From assembly GCF_014207355.1 (NCBI RefSeq), contig NZ_JACHEF010000001.1:796002-860001 (forward strand): a stretch of DNA of 64,000 bases, read 5' to 3'. Numbering within the stretch: position 1 is the first letter of the stretch; each line of letters begins with the position of its first letter. A program made the position numbers and the translations under genes. Origin of the DNA: Mesorhizobium sangaii (lineage in GTDB: Bacteria > Pseudomonadota > Alphaproteobacteria > Rhizobiales > Rhizobiaceae). Below, piece by piece: positions 1 through 8,539 of this stretch. Under the pieces are notes generated by a model that was given only the letters and a program-made list of their open reading frames with translations, was not told the origin of the DNA and made no database searches.

Positions 1-154
1 GGACGGAAAACCGTTTCACACTTTTCCTGGAATTGCTCTCTTTGTTTAACGCAATTCCGGACGGAAAACCGTTTCACACTTTTCCTGGAATTGCTCTCTT
101 TGTTTAACGCAATTCCGGACGGAAAACCGTTTCACACTTTTCCTGGAATTGCTC
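1..154. repeat. Tandem copies of a 58-bp palindromic intergenic repeat
   Basis: A 58-bp unit occupies 1-58 and 59-116, and a third, partial copy covers 117-154. Each unit contains an imperfect palindrome: CAATTCC-type bases on the left and GGAATTG on the right, with GGAAAA/TTTTCC inside, so the RNA can fold as a hairpin. A single copy of the same element occurs at 60710-60754 directly after the glgC stop. Here it lies 3' of mucR, whose stop is at 237. The window edge cuts the array, so the real copy number is unknown. Bases 155-236 hold nothing recognisable. Confidence 0.85.
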
Positions 155-236
155 CAATCGATCGCGCGCTGCTGCCTGCAAAATCAAACGGCGCCAGAAG
201 GCGCCGTTGATGTCGATCCGATCTGGCGAGCCGCGA

Positions 237-668
237 TTACCGCGCCTTGCGCTTGCGGCCGAGACCCATCTTCTTGGCAAGCTGGGACCGCGCAGCAGCA
301 TAGTTGGGTGCAACCATCGGATAGGTCGGGTCGAGGTTCCACTTTTCGCGGTACTGATCCGGCGTCAGGTCGTAGTGGGTCATCAGATGACGCTTCAGCG
401 ACTTGAACTTCTTACCGTCTTCAAGGCAAACGATGTAGTCGTCATGAACCGAGCGCTTCGGGTTGACTGCCGGCTTTTGCTTGTCGGCAGGCGGCTGTTC
501 GGCAGTTCCACCCACGCGCCCGAGCGCGGCATGGACATCGGATATCAGGTTCGGCAATTCGCCGACCGGCACGGGATTGTTGCTGACATAGGCGGCCACC
601 ACATCGGCGGTCAATTCGATCAGCGCATCGCTGTTTCTGGAAGGTGTTTCGACAATATCCATGGTCAT
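237..668 (-). CDS. mucR: MucR/Ros family transcriptional regulator
   Basis: A 143-residue protein of the Ros/MucR family, zinc-finger DNA-binding regulators that control exopolysaccharide, motility and symbiosis or virulence genes in rhizobia and Brucella. The C-terminal half carries the finger: C81-x2-D84-x9-H94-x3-H98, followed by the family's conserved basic tail ([11 protein letters not shown], then [21 protein letters not shown]). The second zinc ligand is Asp rather than the Cys of Agrobacterium Ros, a variant known for Mesorhizobium Ros homologues. The N-terminal half is the oligomerisation region. Two in-frame ATGs lie at 668 and 662; the first is used here. The gene is monocistronic, with the tandem repeats 3' of it. 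Family assignment is firm; the regulated genes cannot be read from this window. Confidence 0.93.
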   Translation of the reverse strand: MTMDIVETPSRNSDALIELTADVVAAYVSNNPVPVGELPNLISDVHAALGRVGGTAEQPPADKQKPAVNPKRSVHDDYIVCLEDGKKFKSLKRHLMTHYDLTPDQYREKWNLDPTYPMVAPNYAAARSQLAKKMGLGRKRKAR

Positions 669-1110
669 CTGGCCCCAACAAGAGTTACGTCAGTGTGCGC
701 CCTTTTTTTCAGGCAGGGCATCGCGCGAATTTTATGCAGGTAGAGCTTCTGCGATTCGTGTCGCGTGCACATCAATGACCCTGCTGACCAAGTAAGTCAA
801 TTCGGTCTTTGCGCTATATTGAACAATGTTGATCAATTATTCCCGAATTAGCTTCAACCTTTCGTGCATTGTGTAATTTTTCGATATTTCGCCCGCCAAC
901 CAGCAACCGCTGACGCAACGTCAGTTCGTCGTTACATTCGCGATAACTCACAAAGCAGCTTTCAATGCTTGATTTTGCTTGGCTATCTCGCGGGCAAGCT
1001 TGGTTGCCCACACCTGCCCACAAAACCGCAGGTTGCCGCATGTCCTGCGCAAGCAACCAGGCGACATGCCCGTCATGTCAACTGACTCGGATCAGTCGCC
1101 GCCAAGTCAG
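669..1110. other. Intergenic region, no gene seen
   Basis: About 440 bp upstream of mucR without a convincing coding sequence on either strand; the reading frames present have no family resemblance or ribosome-binding site. Bases 810-890 are clearly AT-rich compared with the surroundings. Ros/MucR proteins prefer AT-rich targets with TpA steps, so an autoregulatory site is possible, but this is inference. Confidence 0.4.
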
Positions 1111-1479
1111 TCAATGCGGCGTGATGTATTTGCCATAGGCCCAGCCGGTGACGAAGTTGCCGTTCTGGGCAGGGTCGTGCCAGACTTCGCACCAACGATA
1201 GCGAACCGTGTGTTCCTGCTTCCACGCCGGCTGATTGGCGATGTCGAGCAGGTTTATCCCGCCGGTGCATCGTCCGGTCATCTGCAGAACGGTTCCGTTC
1301 GGATACGCCGCCTGTTTCTGGGATGTGCCCGAGGGGTATTTGCGCACATTGAGCGTGTCACCGAACGGCACGTTGGCCACTTGCCAAGCCGCGAATACGG
1401 TCGCATGAGACTTGCCTGTAGAAGCCAGAGTGAGCGAAGCAACAGCAAAAACCGCAGCGGTCCGAGAATAAATATTCAT
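1111..1479 (-). CDS. Secreted SH3-like domain protein
   Basis: A 122-residue protein with a clear Sec signal peptide (MNIYSRT followed by AAVFAVASLTLAS and a cleavage site after SHA), so it is probably periplasmic. The mature part resembles a bacterial SH3-like domain: the stretch DTLNVRKYPSGTSQ matches the usual LNVRSGPS-type opening, followed by GTVLQMTGRC and a C-terminal YRWCEVWHD...GWAYGKYI. The two Cys may pair. A strong GGAGGAG precedes two consecutive ATG codons (1482 and 1479); the second has the better spacing. Such domains bind cell-wall or protein ligands; the specific role here is unknown. It is divergent from ptrB. Confidence 0.7.
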   Translation of the reverse strand: MNIYSRTAAVFAVASLTLASTGKSHATVFAAWQVANVPFGDTLNVRKYPSGTSQKQAAYPNGTVLQMTGRCTGGINLLDIANQPAWKQEHTVRYRWCEVWHDPAQNGNFVTGWAYGKYITPH

Positions 1480-1629
1480 CATCTCTCCTCCCGGCCCATC
1501 ACCTGGAGCCGACACACCCTTAAGCTGTGGCTCTTGAACCCGCCCTGATGGGCGTGTTCATTCGCCATTCAAGATACTTCCCCCATTCGAGATGCTTCCC
1601 CATTCAAGATATCGGCAAAGCGAGACGCA

Positions 1630-3753
1630 ATGACCAAGACTTCCGCATTTCCGCACGTCAGCCCGCCAGCGCCCGAGAAACGGCCAGTTTCCGATACGCA
1701 TCACGGCATCACGCGAACCGACGACTACGCCTGGCTGCGGGCCGACAACTGGCAGGAGATGTTCCGGGATCCGTCATTGCTCGATACGGGGATCCGCGCC
1801 GAGCTCGAGGCCGAGAACGCCTATCAGTCGAAGCTGATGGCCGACACGGCCGAGTTGCAGAAGCAGCTTTTCAAGGAAATGAAGGGTCGCATCAAGGAAG
1901 ACGATTCCTCCGTGCCGATGAAGGACGGACCCTATGCCTATGGCTCATCCTTCAGGCTTGGCGGCGAGCAGCCGCGTTATTTCCGCATGCCGCGCGATGG
2001 CGGCGCAGAGCAGATCCTGCTTGATGGCGACGCGGAGGCGGCGGGCAAGGCCTATTTCCGTCTTGGCGGCGTCGATCATTCGGCTGACCATCGCAAGCTC
2101 TTGTGGGCATTCGACGACAAGGGCTCCGAATTCTACACGCTTCGCGTGCGCGACCTTGACGATGGCAAGGAGCTCGCCGACCAGATTCCCGACACCGGCG
2201 GTTCAGGCGTCTGGAACGCCGGCGATGACGGCTTCTTCTACACGCGCCTCGACCCCAACCACCGCCCGTCCAAGGTGCTGTTCCACGCGCTTGGGCAAAG
2301 CCCTGAAAGCGACCGGCTAATCTATGAGGAAACCGATCCCGGCTTCTTCATGAATGTCGACGGCACCCGCAACAACGAATGGATCATGATCGGCATCAAC
2401 GATCATGAGACCTCGGAATACCGCCTGATGCGCGCCGACGACCCGTTTGCCGAACCCAAGCTGGTCTCGCCACGCGAGATCGGCCTCCAATATGATCTGG
2501 AAGAAGGCGGAGACATCTTCTTCATCCTCACCAATGCCGACGGCGCCAAAGATTTCAAGATCATGACCGCGCCGGCGAACGACCCAGTGCGCGCCAACTG
2601 GCAGGAACTGGTGTCGCATGAACCTGGCCGGCTGATCCTGTCGGTGATCGGCTTCAGGGACCACATGGTCCGGCTCGAACGATGGGAAGGCCTGCCGCGC
2701 ATCGTCGTGCGCGACCGCAGCAGCGGCGAGGAGCATCTTTTGTCCCTCGACGAGGAGGCCTTCTCGCTCGGCCTGTCGGGCTCCTATGAGTACGACACCG
2801 AGATCATGCGCTTTTCCTATTCGTCGATGACGACGCCGGCCCAGGTGTTCGACTACAATATGCGCACCCGCGAGCGGGTGCTGCTTAAGACCCAGGAAGT
2901 GCCTTCGGGCCATGACCAGGATCACTATGTCACCAGGCGGCTGATGGCGCCCGCCGCCGATGGCGAGCTGGTGCCGATCTCGCTTCTCCACCACCGTGAC
3001 ACGCCGCTGGATGGATCCGCACCTTGCCTGCTCTACGGCTACGGCTCCTATGGCATCACCGTGCCGGCCGCATTCAACACCAACTGGTTCTCATTGGTCG
3101 ATCGCGGCTTTGTCTTTGCCATCGCTCATGTCCGCGGCGGCAAGGACAAAGGCTATGGCTGGTACGATGACGGCAAGCGGGCGCACAAGATGAACACGTT
3201 CACGGATTTCATCGCCTGTGCGCGCCACCTTGTTGCCGAGCGCTACACGGCGCATGACCGCATCGTCGCGCAAGGCGGCTCGGCCGGCGGCATGCTGATG
3301 GGCGCCATCGCCAACATGGCGCCGGACTGTTTTGGCGGCATCGTCGCCGAGGTGCCCTTCGTCGACGTGCTCACCACCATGCTCGACGCCAGCCTGCCGC
3401 TGACGCCGCCGGAATGGCCGGAATGGGGCAACCCGATCGCGTCCGCCGACGATTACCGAACCATCGCCGCCTACTCGCCCTACGACAATGTCGCCGCGCT
3501 CGACTATCCGCCGATCCTGGCGCTGGCCGGTCTCACCGATCCGCGCGTCACCTATTGGGAACCGGCCAAATGGGTGGCACGGCTGCGCGACCGCAAGAGC
3601 GGCGACAATCCCGTGCTGTTCAAGATCAACATGGATTCAGGCCACGCCGGCGCTTCCGGCCGGTTTTCGCGACTGGAGGAGATCGCCTATACTTATTCCT
3701 TCGCACTGAAGGTGATGGGCAAGGCGCAGCTTACAGGAGAGATTCGCCAATGA
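1630..3753 (+). CDS. ptrB: Oligopeptidase B (protease II), S9 family
   Basis: A 707-residue prolyl-oligopeptidase-family serine peptidase that cleaves short peptides after Arg/Lys in the cytosol. The N-terminal half is the beta-propeller, beginning with the family stretch HGITRTDDYAWLR; the C-terminal half is the alpha/beta hydrolase. The triad is intact: S551 in QGGSAGG, D637 in LTDPRV and H672 in SGHAGASGR. Length matches the family. There is no signal peptide. The stop overlaps the start of the following LysE-type gene (ATGA at 3750-3753), so the two are probably cotranscribed. Confidence 0.93.
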   Translation: MTKTSAFPHVSPPAPEKRPVSDTHHGITRTDDYAWLRADNWQEMFRDPSLLDTGIRAELEAENAYQSKLMADTAELQKQLFKEMKGRIKEDDSSVPMKDGPYAYGSSFRLGGEQPRYFRMPRDGGAEQILLDGDAEAAGKAYFRLGGVDHSADHRKLLWAFDDKGSEFYTLRVRDLDDGKELADQIPDTGGSGVWNAGDDGFFYTRLDPNHRPSKVLFHALGQSPESDRLIYEETDPGFFMNVDGTRNNEWIMIGINDHETSEYRLMRADDPFAEPKLVSPREIGLQYDLEEGGDIFFILTNADGAKDFKIMTAPANDPVRANWQELVSHEPGRLILSVIGFRDHMVRLERWEGLPRIVVRDRSSGEEHLLSLDEEAFSLGLSGSYEYDTEIMRFSYSSMTTPAQVFDYNMRTRERVLLKTQEVPSGHDQDHYVTRRLMAPAADGELVPISLLHHRDTPLDGSAPCLLYGYGSYGITVPAAFNTNWFSLVDRGFVFAIAHVRGGKDKGYGWYDDGKRAHKMNTFTDFIACARHLVAERYTAHDRIVAQGGSAGGMLMGAIANMAPDCFGGIVAEVPFVDVLTTMLDASLPLTPPEWPEWGNPIASADDYRTIAAYSPYDNVAALDYPPILALAGLTDPRVTYWEPAKWVARLRDRKSGDNPVLFKINMDSGHAGASGRFSRLEEIAYTYSFALKVMGKAQLTGEIRQ

Positions 3754-4376
3754 TCGATCTGTCAACATTGACAGCCTACATCGCGGTTGTGCTCGGCTTT
3801 GTGTTCATTCCAGGCCCAGCTACCCTGCTTACCGTCGCGCGGGCAACGAGTTCCGGAACGAAGGTGGGCATTGCGACCGGTGCCGGGATCGCGGCCGGCG
3901 ACGTGGTTCACACCGTCATGGCCATGGTCGGCATATCGGCGATCATCGCCACTTCGGCGGCGCTGTTCAGCATCGTAAAGTACATAGGCGCCGCCTACCT
4001 CGTTTATCTCGGCACTCGCGCGATCCTCGAGAAAACACCGGCCAACCCGGCTGCCGGCGCGCTTGCCATCTCCGCCGGCAAGGCGTTTCGACAGGCTATC
4101 CTGACCGAAGTGCTCAACCCCAAGACCGCGCTTTTCTTCCTTGCATTCCTGCCTCAGTTCGTGCGGCCTGAAAACGGGTCGGTGATGCTTCAGTTGACCA
4201 CACTAGGGGTGATCTTCGTCATGCTGGGTCTACTCAGTACGGTCGTCTTTGCAGTCAGCGCCGGTCGGCTTGGCACTTTCCTGCGCCAAAATCCGAGAGT
4301 GCTCAAGTGGCAGGGCAAGATTGTCGGCGGCATCTACTGTGCTTTGGGCGTCCGTCTGGCTTTGCAGCAGCGCTGA
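3750..4376 (+). CDS. LysE/RhtB family amino-acid exporter
   Basis: A 208-residue inner-membrane protein with about six hydrophobic segments. The N-terminal FIPGPATLLTVARA stretch and the internal LNPKTALFFLAFLPQFV are hallmarks of the LysE/RhtB family, which exports amino acids or homoserine lactone-like compounds. AGGAGA at 3735-3740 supports the ATG at 3750, which overlaps the ptrB stop. Coupling a peptidase to an amino-acid exporter would make sense for getting rid of excess amino acids, but that link is inferred from adjacency. The substrate cannot be read from sequence. Confidence 0.88.
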   Translation: MIDLSTLTAYIAVVLGFVFIPGPATLLTVARATSSGTKVGIATGAGIAAGDVVHTVMAMVGISAIIATSAALFSIVKYIGAAYLVYLGTRAILEKTPANPAAGALAISAGKAFRQAILTEVLNPKTALFFLAFLPQFVRPENGSVMLQLTTLGVIFVMLGLLSTVVFAVSAGRLGTFLRQNPRVLKWQGKIVGGIYCALGVRLALQQR

Positions 4377-4570
4377 CACCCAGCGAGGTGTCTGCGCTGC
4401 GCCGCCGGCCGCTCATGGTCATCATTTTTTGATTTGCGCATGGTTCCCTTCCAACGCATCTGTTCCAGCTATGTGGAGTGGATTTTCCGCTCGCAATTGC
4501 AATGGCTGCGCGCTACCCAATGCGCGGCTTCTGAGAGGCCACCACAGCCCCAATCGCGTAAAGGTCCATT

Positions 4571-4972
4571 ATGCTGCTCGTCGACGTCTATCTCGACAAA
4601 TCGCCCATCCAGGGCATCGGCGTCTTTGCCAAGAACCGCATTCCCCGCGGCACGCGGATATGGAAGCTCGATCCACGGTTCGACCGGCTGATCAAGGTCG
4701 AGACCTATGAGGGCGAGAGCGGGCCGGTTAAGAGCTATCTCGACCGCTATTCCTATCCCGACAGGCGCGACCCGAACTTCATCGTCTTCGAAGCCGACGA
4801 TGCGCGCTACATGAACCATGCCGACGAGCCGAACTGCGACGTCTCCTCGCCCGAGGAAAGCTTTGCGTTGCGCGACATCGCAGCCGGCGAGGAGCTGACC
4901 TGCAACTACAACCATTTCTTCGAGACGGGCTTCGACTTCCTCGGCGACCGCCACCTGACATCCGACGGCTAG
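4571..4972 (+). CDS. SET domain protein
   Basis: A 133-residue stand-alone SET domain, the fold of protein-lysine methyltransferases. Visible motifs in order are GIGVFAKNRIPRGT near the N terminus (SAM-side GxG), YMNHADEPNC in the middle (the NH-x-x-x-PN signature) and GEELTCNYNHFF near the C terminus (the catalytic GEELxxxY). No pre-SET or post-SET cysteine cluster is present, as usual for small bacterial SET proteins. An AAGG lies upstream of the ATG. It stands alone between the LysE gene and the convergent cytochrome genes. The substrate is unknown. Confidence 0.85.
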   Translation: MLLVDVYLDKSPIQGIGVFAKNRIPRGTRIWKLDPRFDRLIKVETYEGESGPVKSYLDRYSYPDRRDPNFIVFEADDARYMNHADEPNCDVSSPEESFALRDIAAGEELTCNYNHFFETGFDFLGDRHLTSDG

Positions 4973-5019
4973 AGCACCTGACGAGAGTTATGCGGCGCGC
5001 TTCGACTGTTGTTCTAATG

Positions 5020-5061
5020 CACGTCGTTGACTTAAACCGCCGCGCAGTCTTGGGCGATGTG
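5020..5061. repeat. Palindromic intergenic repeat, degenerate copy
   Basis: A 42-bp imperfect palindrome that aligns with the better-preserved copy at 6685-6727 (shared blocks include GTCGTTG, AAACCGC and TTGGGCGA). It ends 3 bp before the stop codon of the diheme cytochrome gene on the minus strand, so it lies exactly in that transcript's 3' end and may act as a terminator or mRNA-stabilising hairpin. Confidence 0.6.
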
Positions 5062-5063
5062 TG

Positions 5064-6014
5064 TCAGTTCGCCGTCTTCTTGCGCGCCGGATAGCCGTTT
5101 GGATGCGGCGGGACCGCCTTGAGATAGGCGGCGATCGCCGCACGATCCCCCGCGGTCAGTTCGGCCATGTTCTTCTGCACGTCGACCATCGCGCCGCCGA
5201 CGGCATCGAAATCGGGCGTGAAGCCGGTTTCAAGATAATTGGCGACGTCGGCTTCAGACCAGTTGCCGATGCCGCCCTCGCCCGATGTGATGTTCGGCAC
5301 GACGCCGCTGCCTTCGGCCGCCACGGCGCCCGCCAGCCACTCGCTCTTCTTCGTCCCGCCCGCAAAGTCGCGCGGCGTGTGGCATTCGCCGCAATGGCCC
5401 GGCCCCTCAACCAGGTAACGACCGGCCATCACCGGATCAGGCGTGCCTTCGGGGAGCGAAACAACCGGCTGATCGCTGAGATAGAGCCGTTTCCAAAGGC
5501 CGATGCCGCGACGGATGTTGAACGGGAACGCCAACGAATTTCCAGGCGCCTTGCCCGCGACGGCCGGCAGCGTTTTCAGGAAGGCATAGAGATCGGCAAT
5601 GTCGGACGGTTTCATGCGTGCGTAGGACGCATAGGGAAACGCCGGATAAAGATGCTCTCCCGACGGCGATACCCCCTTCAGCATGGCATTGGCGAGGTCC
5701 TCGACCGACCACGCGCCGATGCCGTCCTTGGGGTCCTGCGAAATGTTGGGCGGCACAAAGGTGCCGAACGGCGTCTTGAGCGCGAGGCCACCCACCAGTT
5801 GAAGCCGCGCATCGCCCTGCGAACCCGGCTTTGCGTGGCACGAGGTGCAACCACCGGCATAGAAAATGCGCTTGCCTCGGGCCGCATCCCCAGGGTCGAG
5901 CTTGGCCAGGGTCCCGCTGTCGACCCTCACTGGCGCCGACAGGACCCACCCTGCAACCGCGCCGACGCCGCCCAGAACGACGAGGGCGCCGACGAGCTTT
6001 TTCAGCCGGGGCAT
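5064..6014 (-). CDS. Diheme cytochrome c, membrane-anchored
   Basis: A 316-residue protein with an N-terminal hydrophobic anchor or uncleaved signal (residues 7-25) and two c-type heme sites, CTSCH at 56-60 and CGECH at 208-212. The two cytochrome domains each end in a helix typical of class I cytochrome c. This arrangement resembles the diheme electron-transfer subunits that partner periplasmic dehydrogenases, but no dehydrogenase gene is adjacent. It follows the cytochrome c' gene after 9 bp, so the two form an operon and probably a periplasmic electron-transfer chain. Partner and donor are unknown. Confidence 0.87.
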   Translation of the reverse strand: MPRLKKLVGALVVLGGVGAVAGWVLSAPVRVDSGTLAKLDPGDAARGKRIFYAGGCTSCHAKPGSQGDARLQLVGGLALKTPFGTFVPPNISQDPKDGIGAWSVEDLANAMLKGVSPSGEHLYPAFPYASYARMKPSDIADLYAFLKTLPAVAGKAPGNSLAFPFNIRRGIGLWKRLYLSDQPVVSLPEGTPDPVMAGRYLVEGPGHCGECHTPRDFAGGTKKSEWLAGAVAAEGSGVVPNITSGEGGIGNWSEADVANYLETGFTPDFDAVGGAMVDVQKNMAELTAGDRAAIAAYLKAVPPHPNGYPARKKTAN

Positions 6015-6023
6015 CGCCCGCTA

Positions 6024-6461
6024 TCAGCCCTTCTTCACTCGATAGGTCTGGTGGCAGGTGCCGCAATTGGACGCGATGGTGTCAAACTGCGTCTTCAACG
6101 TATCGACATCGGCAGGAGCGGCAGCGGCCGCGGCCTTGACGTCGGCGATAAATTTGTCGTTGGCGGCCTTGAAGCCGGCCATGTCTTCCCATATCTTCGG
6201 CGCAGCCGTGGTGTCGCCCGTGTCGCTGCCCGCCGGGAACAACGCGTCGACATCGACTTTCTCGGCATTCGCTTGCAATGCCTGCAGCGCAGTCAGCACA
6301 GCGGCGGCATCATAGGGCTCCTCGCCCTTGACCACTTTCGACAGGCCGCCGACGATCTTTCCACGCTCCTTCATCAGCGCCTGCCGATCGAGGATCGGGT
6401 CGGCAAAGGCCGCCGACGCCGCGAGGGCGAGCATTGAGATGGCGATGACAAGCTTTCTCAT
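6024..6461 (-). CDS. Cytochrome c' / c-556 type (class II)
   Basis: A 145-residue periplasmic protein with a signal peptide (MRKLVIAISMLALAASAAFA). The single heme site sits at the C terminus, C133-G-T-C136-H137, as in class II four-helix-bundle cytochromes c' and c-556. The helices before it are Ala-rich and charged. It is the first gene of a two-gene unit with the diheme cytochrome. Class II cytochromes bind NO or carry electrons; which applies here cannot be told. Confidence 0.87.
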   Translation of the reverse strand: MRKLVIAISMLALAASAAFADPILDRQALMKERGKIVGGLSKVVKGEEPYDAAAVLTALQALQANAEKVDVDALFPAGSDTGDTTAAPKIWEDMAGFKAANDKFIADVKAAAAAAPADVDTLKTQFDTIASNCGTCHQTYRVKKG

Positions 6462-6580
6462 TCATTTGGCTCCGTGATGAAGGTATTTCGGGGATGAGGG
6501 CATTTCGGGACAGGACGCTAACGGATGCGACTGGCGGAATATTCCATTCGCCTCGGATGATTTTGCTGCGCCACAGCAAA

Positions 6581-6610
6581 AGAAAAGCCCCGGGGTGCCG
6601 GGGCTTTTCT
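6581..6610 (-). terminator. Intrinsic terminator of sodB
   Basis: A perfect 13-bp stem (AGAAAAGCCCCGG and its complement) with a 4-nt loop. On the minus strand it is followed by TTTTGC. It lies about 120 bp downstream of the sodB stop and upstream of the cytochrome c' gene, so it separates the two minus-strand units. Confidence 0.8.
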
Positions 6611-6684
6611 GGAGATCGATCAGGACATCAATCGGGTCGCGCCCAAAGGGACCCGAACGACGCGGCTTGGGTCCTTGTTTCGTG

Positions 6685-6727
6685 CATGTCGTTGTCCCAA
6701 AACCGCTCCGCACTTTTGGGCGACATG
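6685..6727. repeat. Palindromic intergenic repeat
   Basis: A 43-bp imperfect palindrome with arms CATGTCG...CCCAAAA and TTTTGGGCGACATG. It ends 3 bp from the sodB stop at 6730. A degenerate second copy is at 5020-5061, again abutting a stop codon. Confidence 0.75.
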
Positions 6728-6729
6728 AG

Positions 6730-7326
6730 TCAGGCCTTTTCGTACAGCTCGAGCACATGATCCCAGTTGATCAGGCTATCGACGAACGCCTCGAGATATT
6801 TCGGCCGGGCGTTGCGATAGTCGATGTAGTAGGAGTGCTCCCAGACATCGACGCCGAGGATCGGCGACGCGCCATGGACGAGCGGATTTTCGCCATTCGG
6901 CGTCTTCGAGATCGCCAGCTTGCCGTCCTTGACCGACACCCAGGCCCAACCGGAGCCGAACTGCGTCGTGCCGGCGGCGATGAAATCGGCCTTGAACTTG
7001 TCGTAGCCGCCGAGATCGCTGTCGACTGCCTTCTGCAGGGCGCCGGGCAATTTGTTGCCGCCGCCGCCTTTCTTCATCCACTTCCAGAAATGGATGTGGT
7101 TGTAGTGCTGGGCGGCGTTGTTGAAGAGGCCGGCATTCTTGCCGAACGACTGCTTGACCACCTCTTCGACCGACAGATCGCCCATGCCGGCTTCCGCGGC
7201 CAGCTTGTTGCCGTTGTCGACATAAGCCTTGTGGTGCTTGTCGTGGTGATATTCCAGCGTCTCTTTCGACATGTAAGGCTGCAAGGCCTCATAGTCGTAG
7301 GGCAGAGCGGGCAATTCAAAAGCCAT
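6730..7326 (-). CDS. sodB: Superoxide dismutase (Fe/Mn)
   Basis: A 198-residue Fe/Mn superoxide dismutase that disproportionates superoxide in the cytoplasm. Metal ligands are visible: H27 in EYHHDKHH, the His in QHYNHIHFW, and the Asp and His of DVWEHSYYIDY. The ATG at 7326 has GGGAG upstream and begins with the usual MAFELPALPYDYEAL; an upstream in-frame extension to 7398 is not supported. The gene is monocistronic, with a terminator and a palindromic repeat downstream and an EcfG-type promoter upstream at 7397-7421, which fits stress induction. Confidence 0.96.
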   Translation of the reverse strand: MAFELPALPYDYEALQPYMSKETLEYHHDKHHKAYVDNGNKLAAEAGMGDLSVEEVVKQSFGKNAGLFNNAAQHYNHIHFWKWMKKGGGGNKLPGALQKAVDSDLGGYDKFKADFIAAGTTQFGSGWAWVSVKDGKLAISKTPNGENPLVHGASPILGVDVWEHSYYIDYRNARPKYLEAFVDSLINWDHVLELYEKA

Positions 7327-7396
7327 GGGTAGTACTCCCTCGTGGAAAAATCCGGTGTCGATACCGGAGTAAGATAGGTCTGGATTGAGCTGGAAC

Positions 7397-7421
7397 AACT
7401 CCGGAATGAAGCGCCGGTTCC
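7397..7421 (-). promoter_or_regulatory. EcfG/RpoE2-type promoter for sodB
   Basis: On the minus strand GGAAC (7421-7417) is followed after exactly 17 nt by GTT (7399-7397), about 70 bp before the sodB ATG. This matches the known alphaproteobacterial general-stress sigma factor consensus. Five other sites with identical spacing occur in this window. Confidence 0.65.
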
Positions 7422-7502
7422 TTTCTAAGCGGGTTGCGGAAGCCTGTCACACGGTTTTCCGACAACGAACCCCGCAGCGACAAAAAGGCCAGGTCGGACG
7501 CG

Positions 7503-8381
7503 TCAGCCAGTTGACGTCGAATGCGCCCAATCCCAATAGAGCTCGCGCGCCTTCTTGGCCACCGGCCCGGGTTGCAGGTTGCGCTCCTCGATGCGCGTGA
7601 TCGGCACCACCTTGGAATGGTTTCCGGTCGAAAAGATTTCGTCCGCTTCCAGGAAATCCCGTATCGACAGCGTCTTTTCGGTGGTCTTGAAGCCATACTC
7701 GCCAAGCAGCGTCATGGTGCGCGAGCGGGTGATGCCGGACAGGAAGGTGCCGTTCGGCGCCGGCGTCAGCACATGGCCATCCTTGACCAGGAAGATGTTC
7801 GACGTTCCGGTCTCGGCGACGTTGCCCAGCATGTCGAGCACCAACGCATTGTCGAAACCGCGCATCTTGGCTTCGAGAATGGCACGGCCGTTGTTGGGGT
7901 AAAGGCAGCCGGCCTTGGCGTTGGTCGGCATGGTTTCGATGGTCGGGCGCCGGAACGGCGACACGGTCACCGAAAAGCCGGTCGGCGGGATCATCGGCGA
8001 CTCATAGAGGCAAAGGCAAAAACGGGTCGAGGCGGGATCGGCCGGCACGCCCATATAGCCGCCATGCTCGGCCCAATACATCGGCCTGATGTAGACGGCA
8101 GTCTTGCCATCGAACTTCTTCAACCCGTCCCAGGTCAGCCCGACGATCTTGTCGGCGGTCATCGACGGCTTGAGGCCGAGCGCGATCGCCGAGGAATTCA
8201 CCCTGGCGGCATGGAGCTCGAGGTCGGGTGCGACGCCTTCGAACCAGCGGCCGCCGTCGAACACGCTGGTGCCAAGCCACATGGCGTGGCTGCGCGGCCC
8301 CAGAATGGCGACGTTGCCCTCGTGCCAATCACCATCGACGAAAGTCCATGTCGCAGATAGTGCCGCAGCCGCCAGTGTCAT
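7503..8381 (-). CDS. ilvE: Branched-chain amino acid aminotransferase (class IV)
   Basis: A 292-residue PLP-dependent class IV aminotransferase that interconverts Leu/Ile/Val with their 2-oxo acids. The catalytic Lys is in TNAKAGCLYPNN; the family stretches GTSVFDGGRWF, ALVLDMLGNVAETGTSNIF and GTFLSGITRSR are present in order. The start at 8381 (MTLAAAALSATWTF) gives the usual family N terminus; an upstream ATG at 8420 would add 13 residues without a better ribosome-binding site. Branched-chain specificity is likely, but D-amino-acid or 4-amino-4-deoxychorismate enzymes share the fold. It is divergent from the dehalogenase gene. Confidence 0.85.
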   Translation of the reverse strand: MTLAAAALSATWTFVDGDWHEGNVAILGPRSHAMWLGTSVFDGGRWFEGVAPDLELHAARVNSSAIALGLKPSMTADKIVGLTWDGLKKFDGKTAVYIRPMYWAEHGGYMGVPADPASTRFCLCLYESPMIPPTGFSVTVSPFRRPTIETMPTNAKAGCLYPNNGRAILEAKMRGFDNALVLDMLGNVAETGTSNIFLVKDGHVLTPAPNGTFLSGITRSRTMTLLGEYGFKTTEKTLSIRDFLEADEIFSTGNHSKVVPITRIEERNLQPGPVAKKARELYWDWAHSTSTG

Positions 8382-8539
8382 CGCGTTGTCCAGTCCCGAT
8401 CGATCTCGTGTGGCAGCCATTGGAAGATGCTTTGGCGGGCGCCGTCAACCGGCATTGCGGAGTTTTGTTGAGGCCAGCGGCGCGTGTGCGGTGCAATCAA
8501 AGCTTGCACCTTCTCGCGCCTCGCCTCAAAACTGTTGCC

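Noticed and set aside
814..1056. 80-codon open frame on the minus strand upstream of mucR
   Set aside because: No ribosome-binding site, no family resemblance and in an AT-rich control-like region.
5061..6437. Long plus-strand open frame opposite the cytochrome genes
   Set aside because: It is antisense to two genes with clear heme motifs; long antisense frames are expected in high-GC codon-biased DNA. The same applies to the plus-strand frames opposite the glycogen and opp operons.
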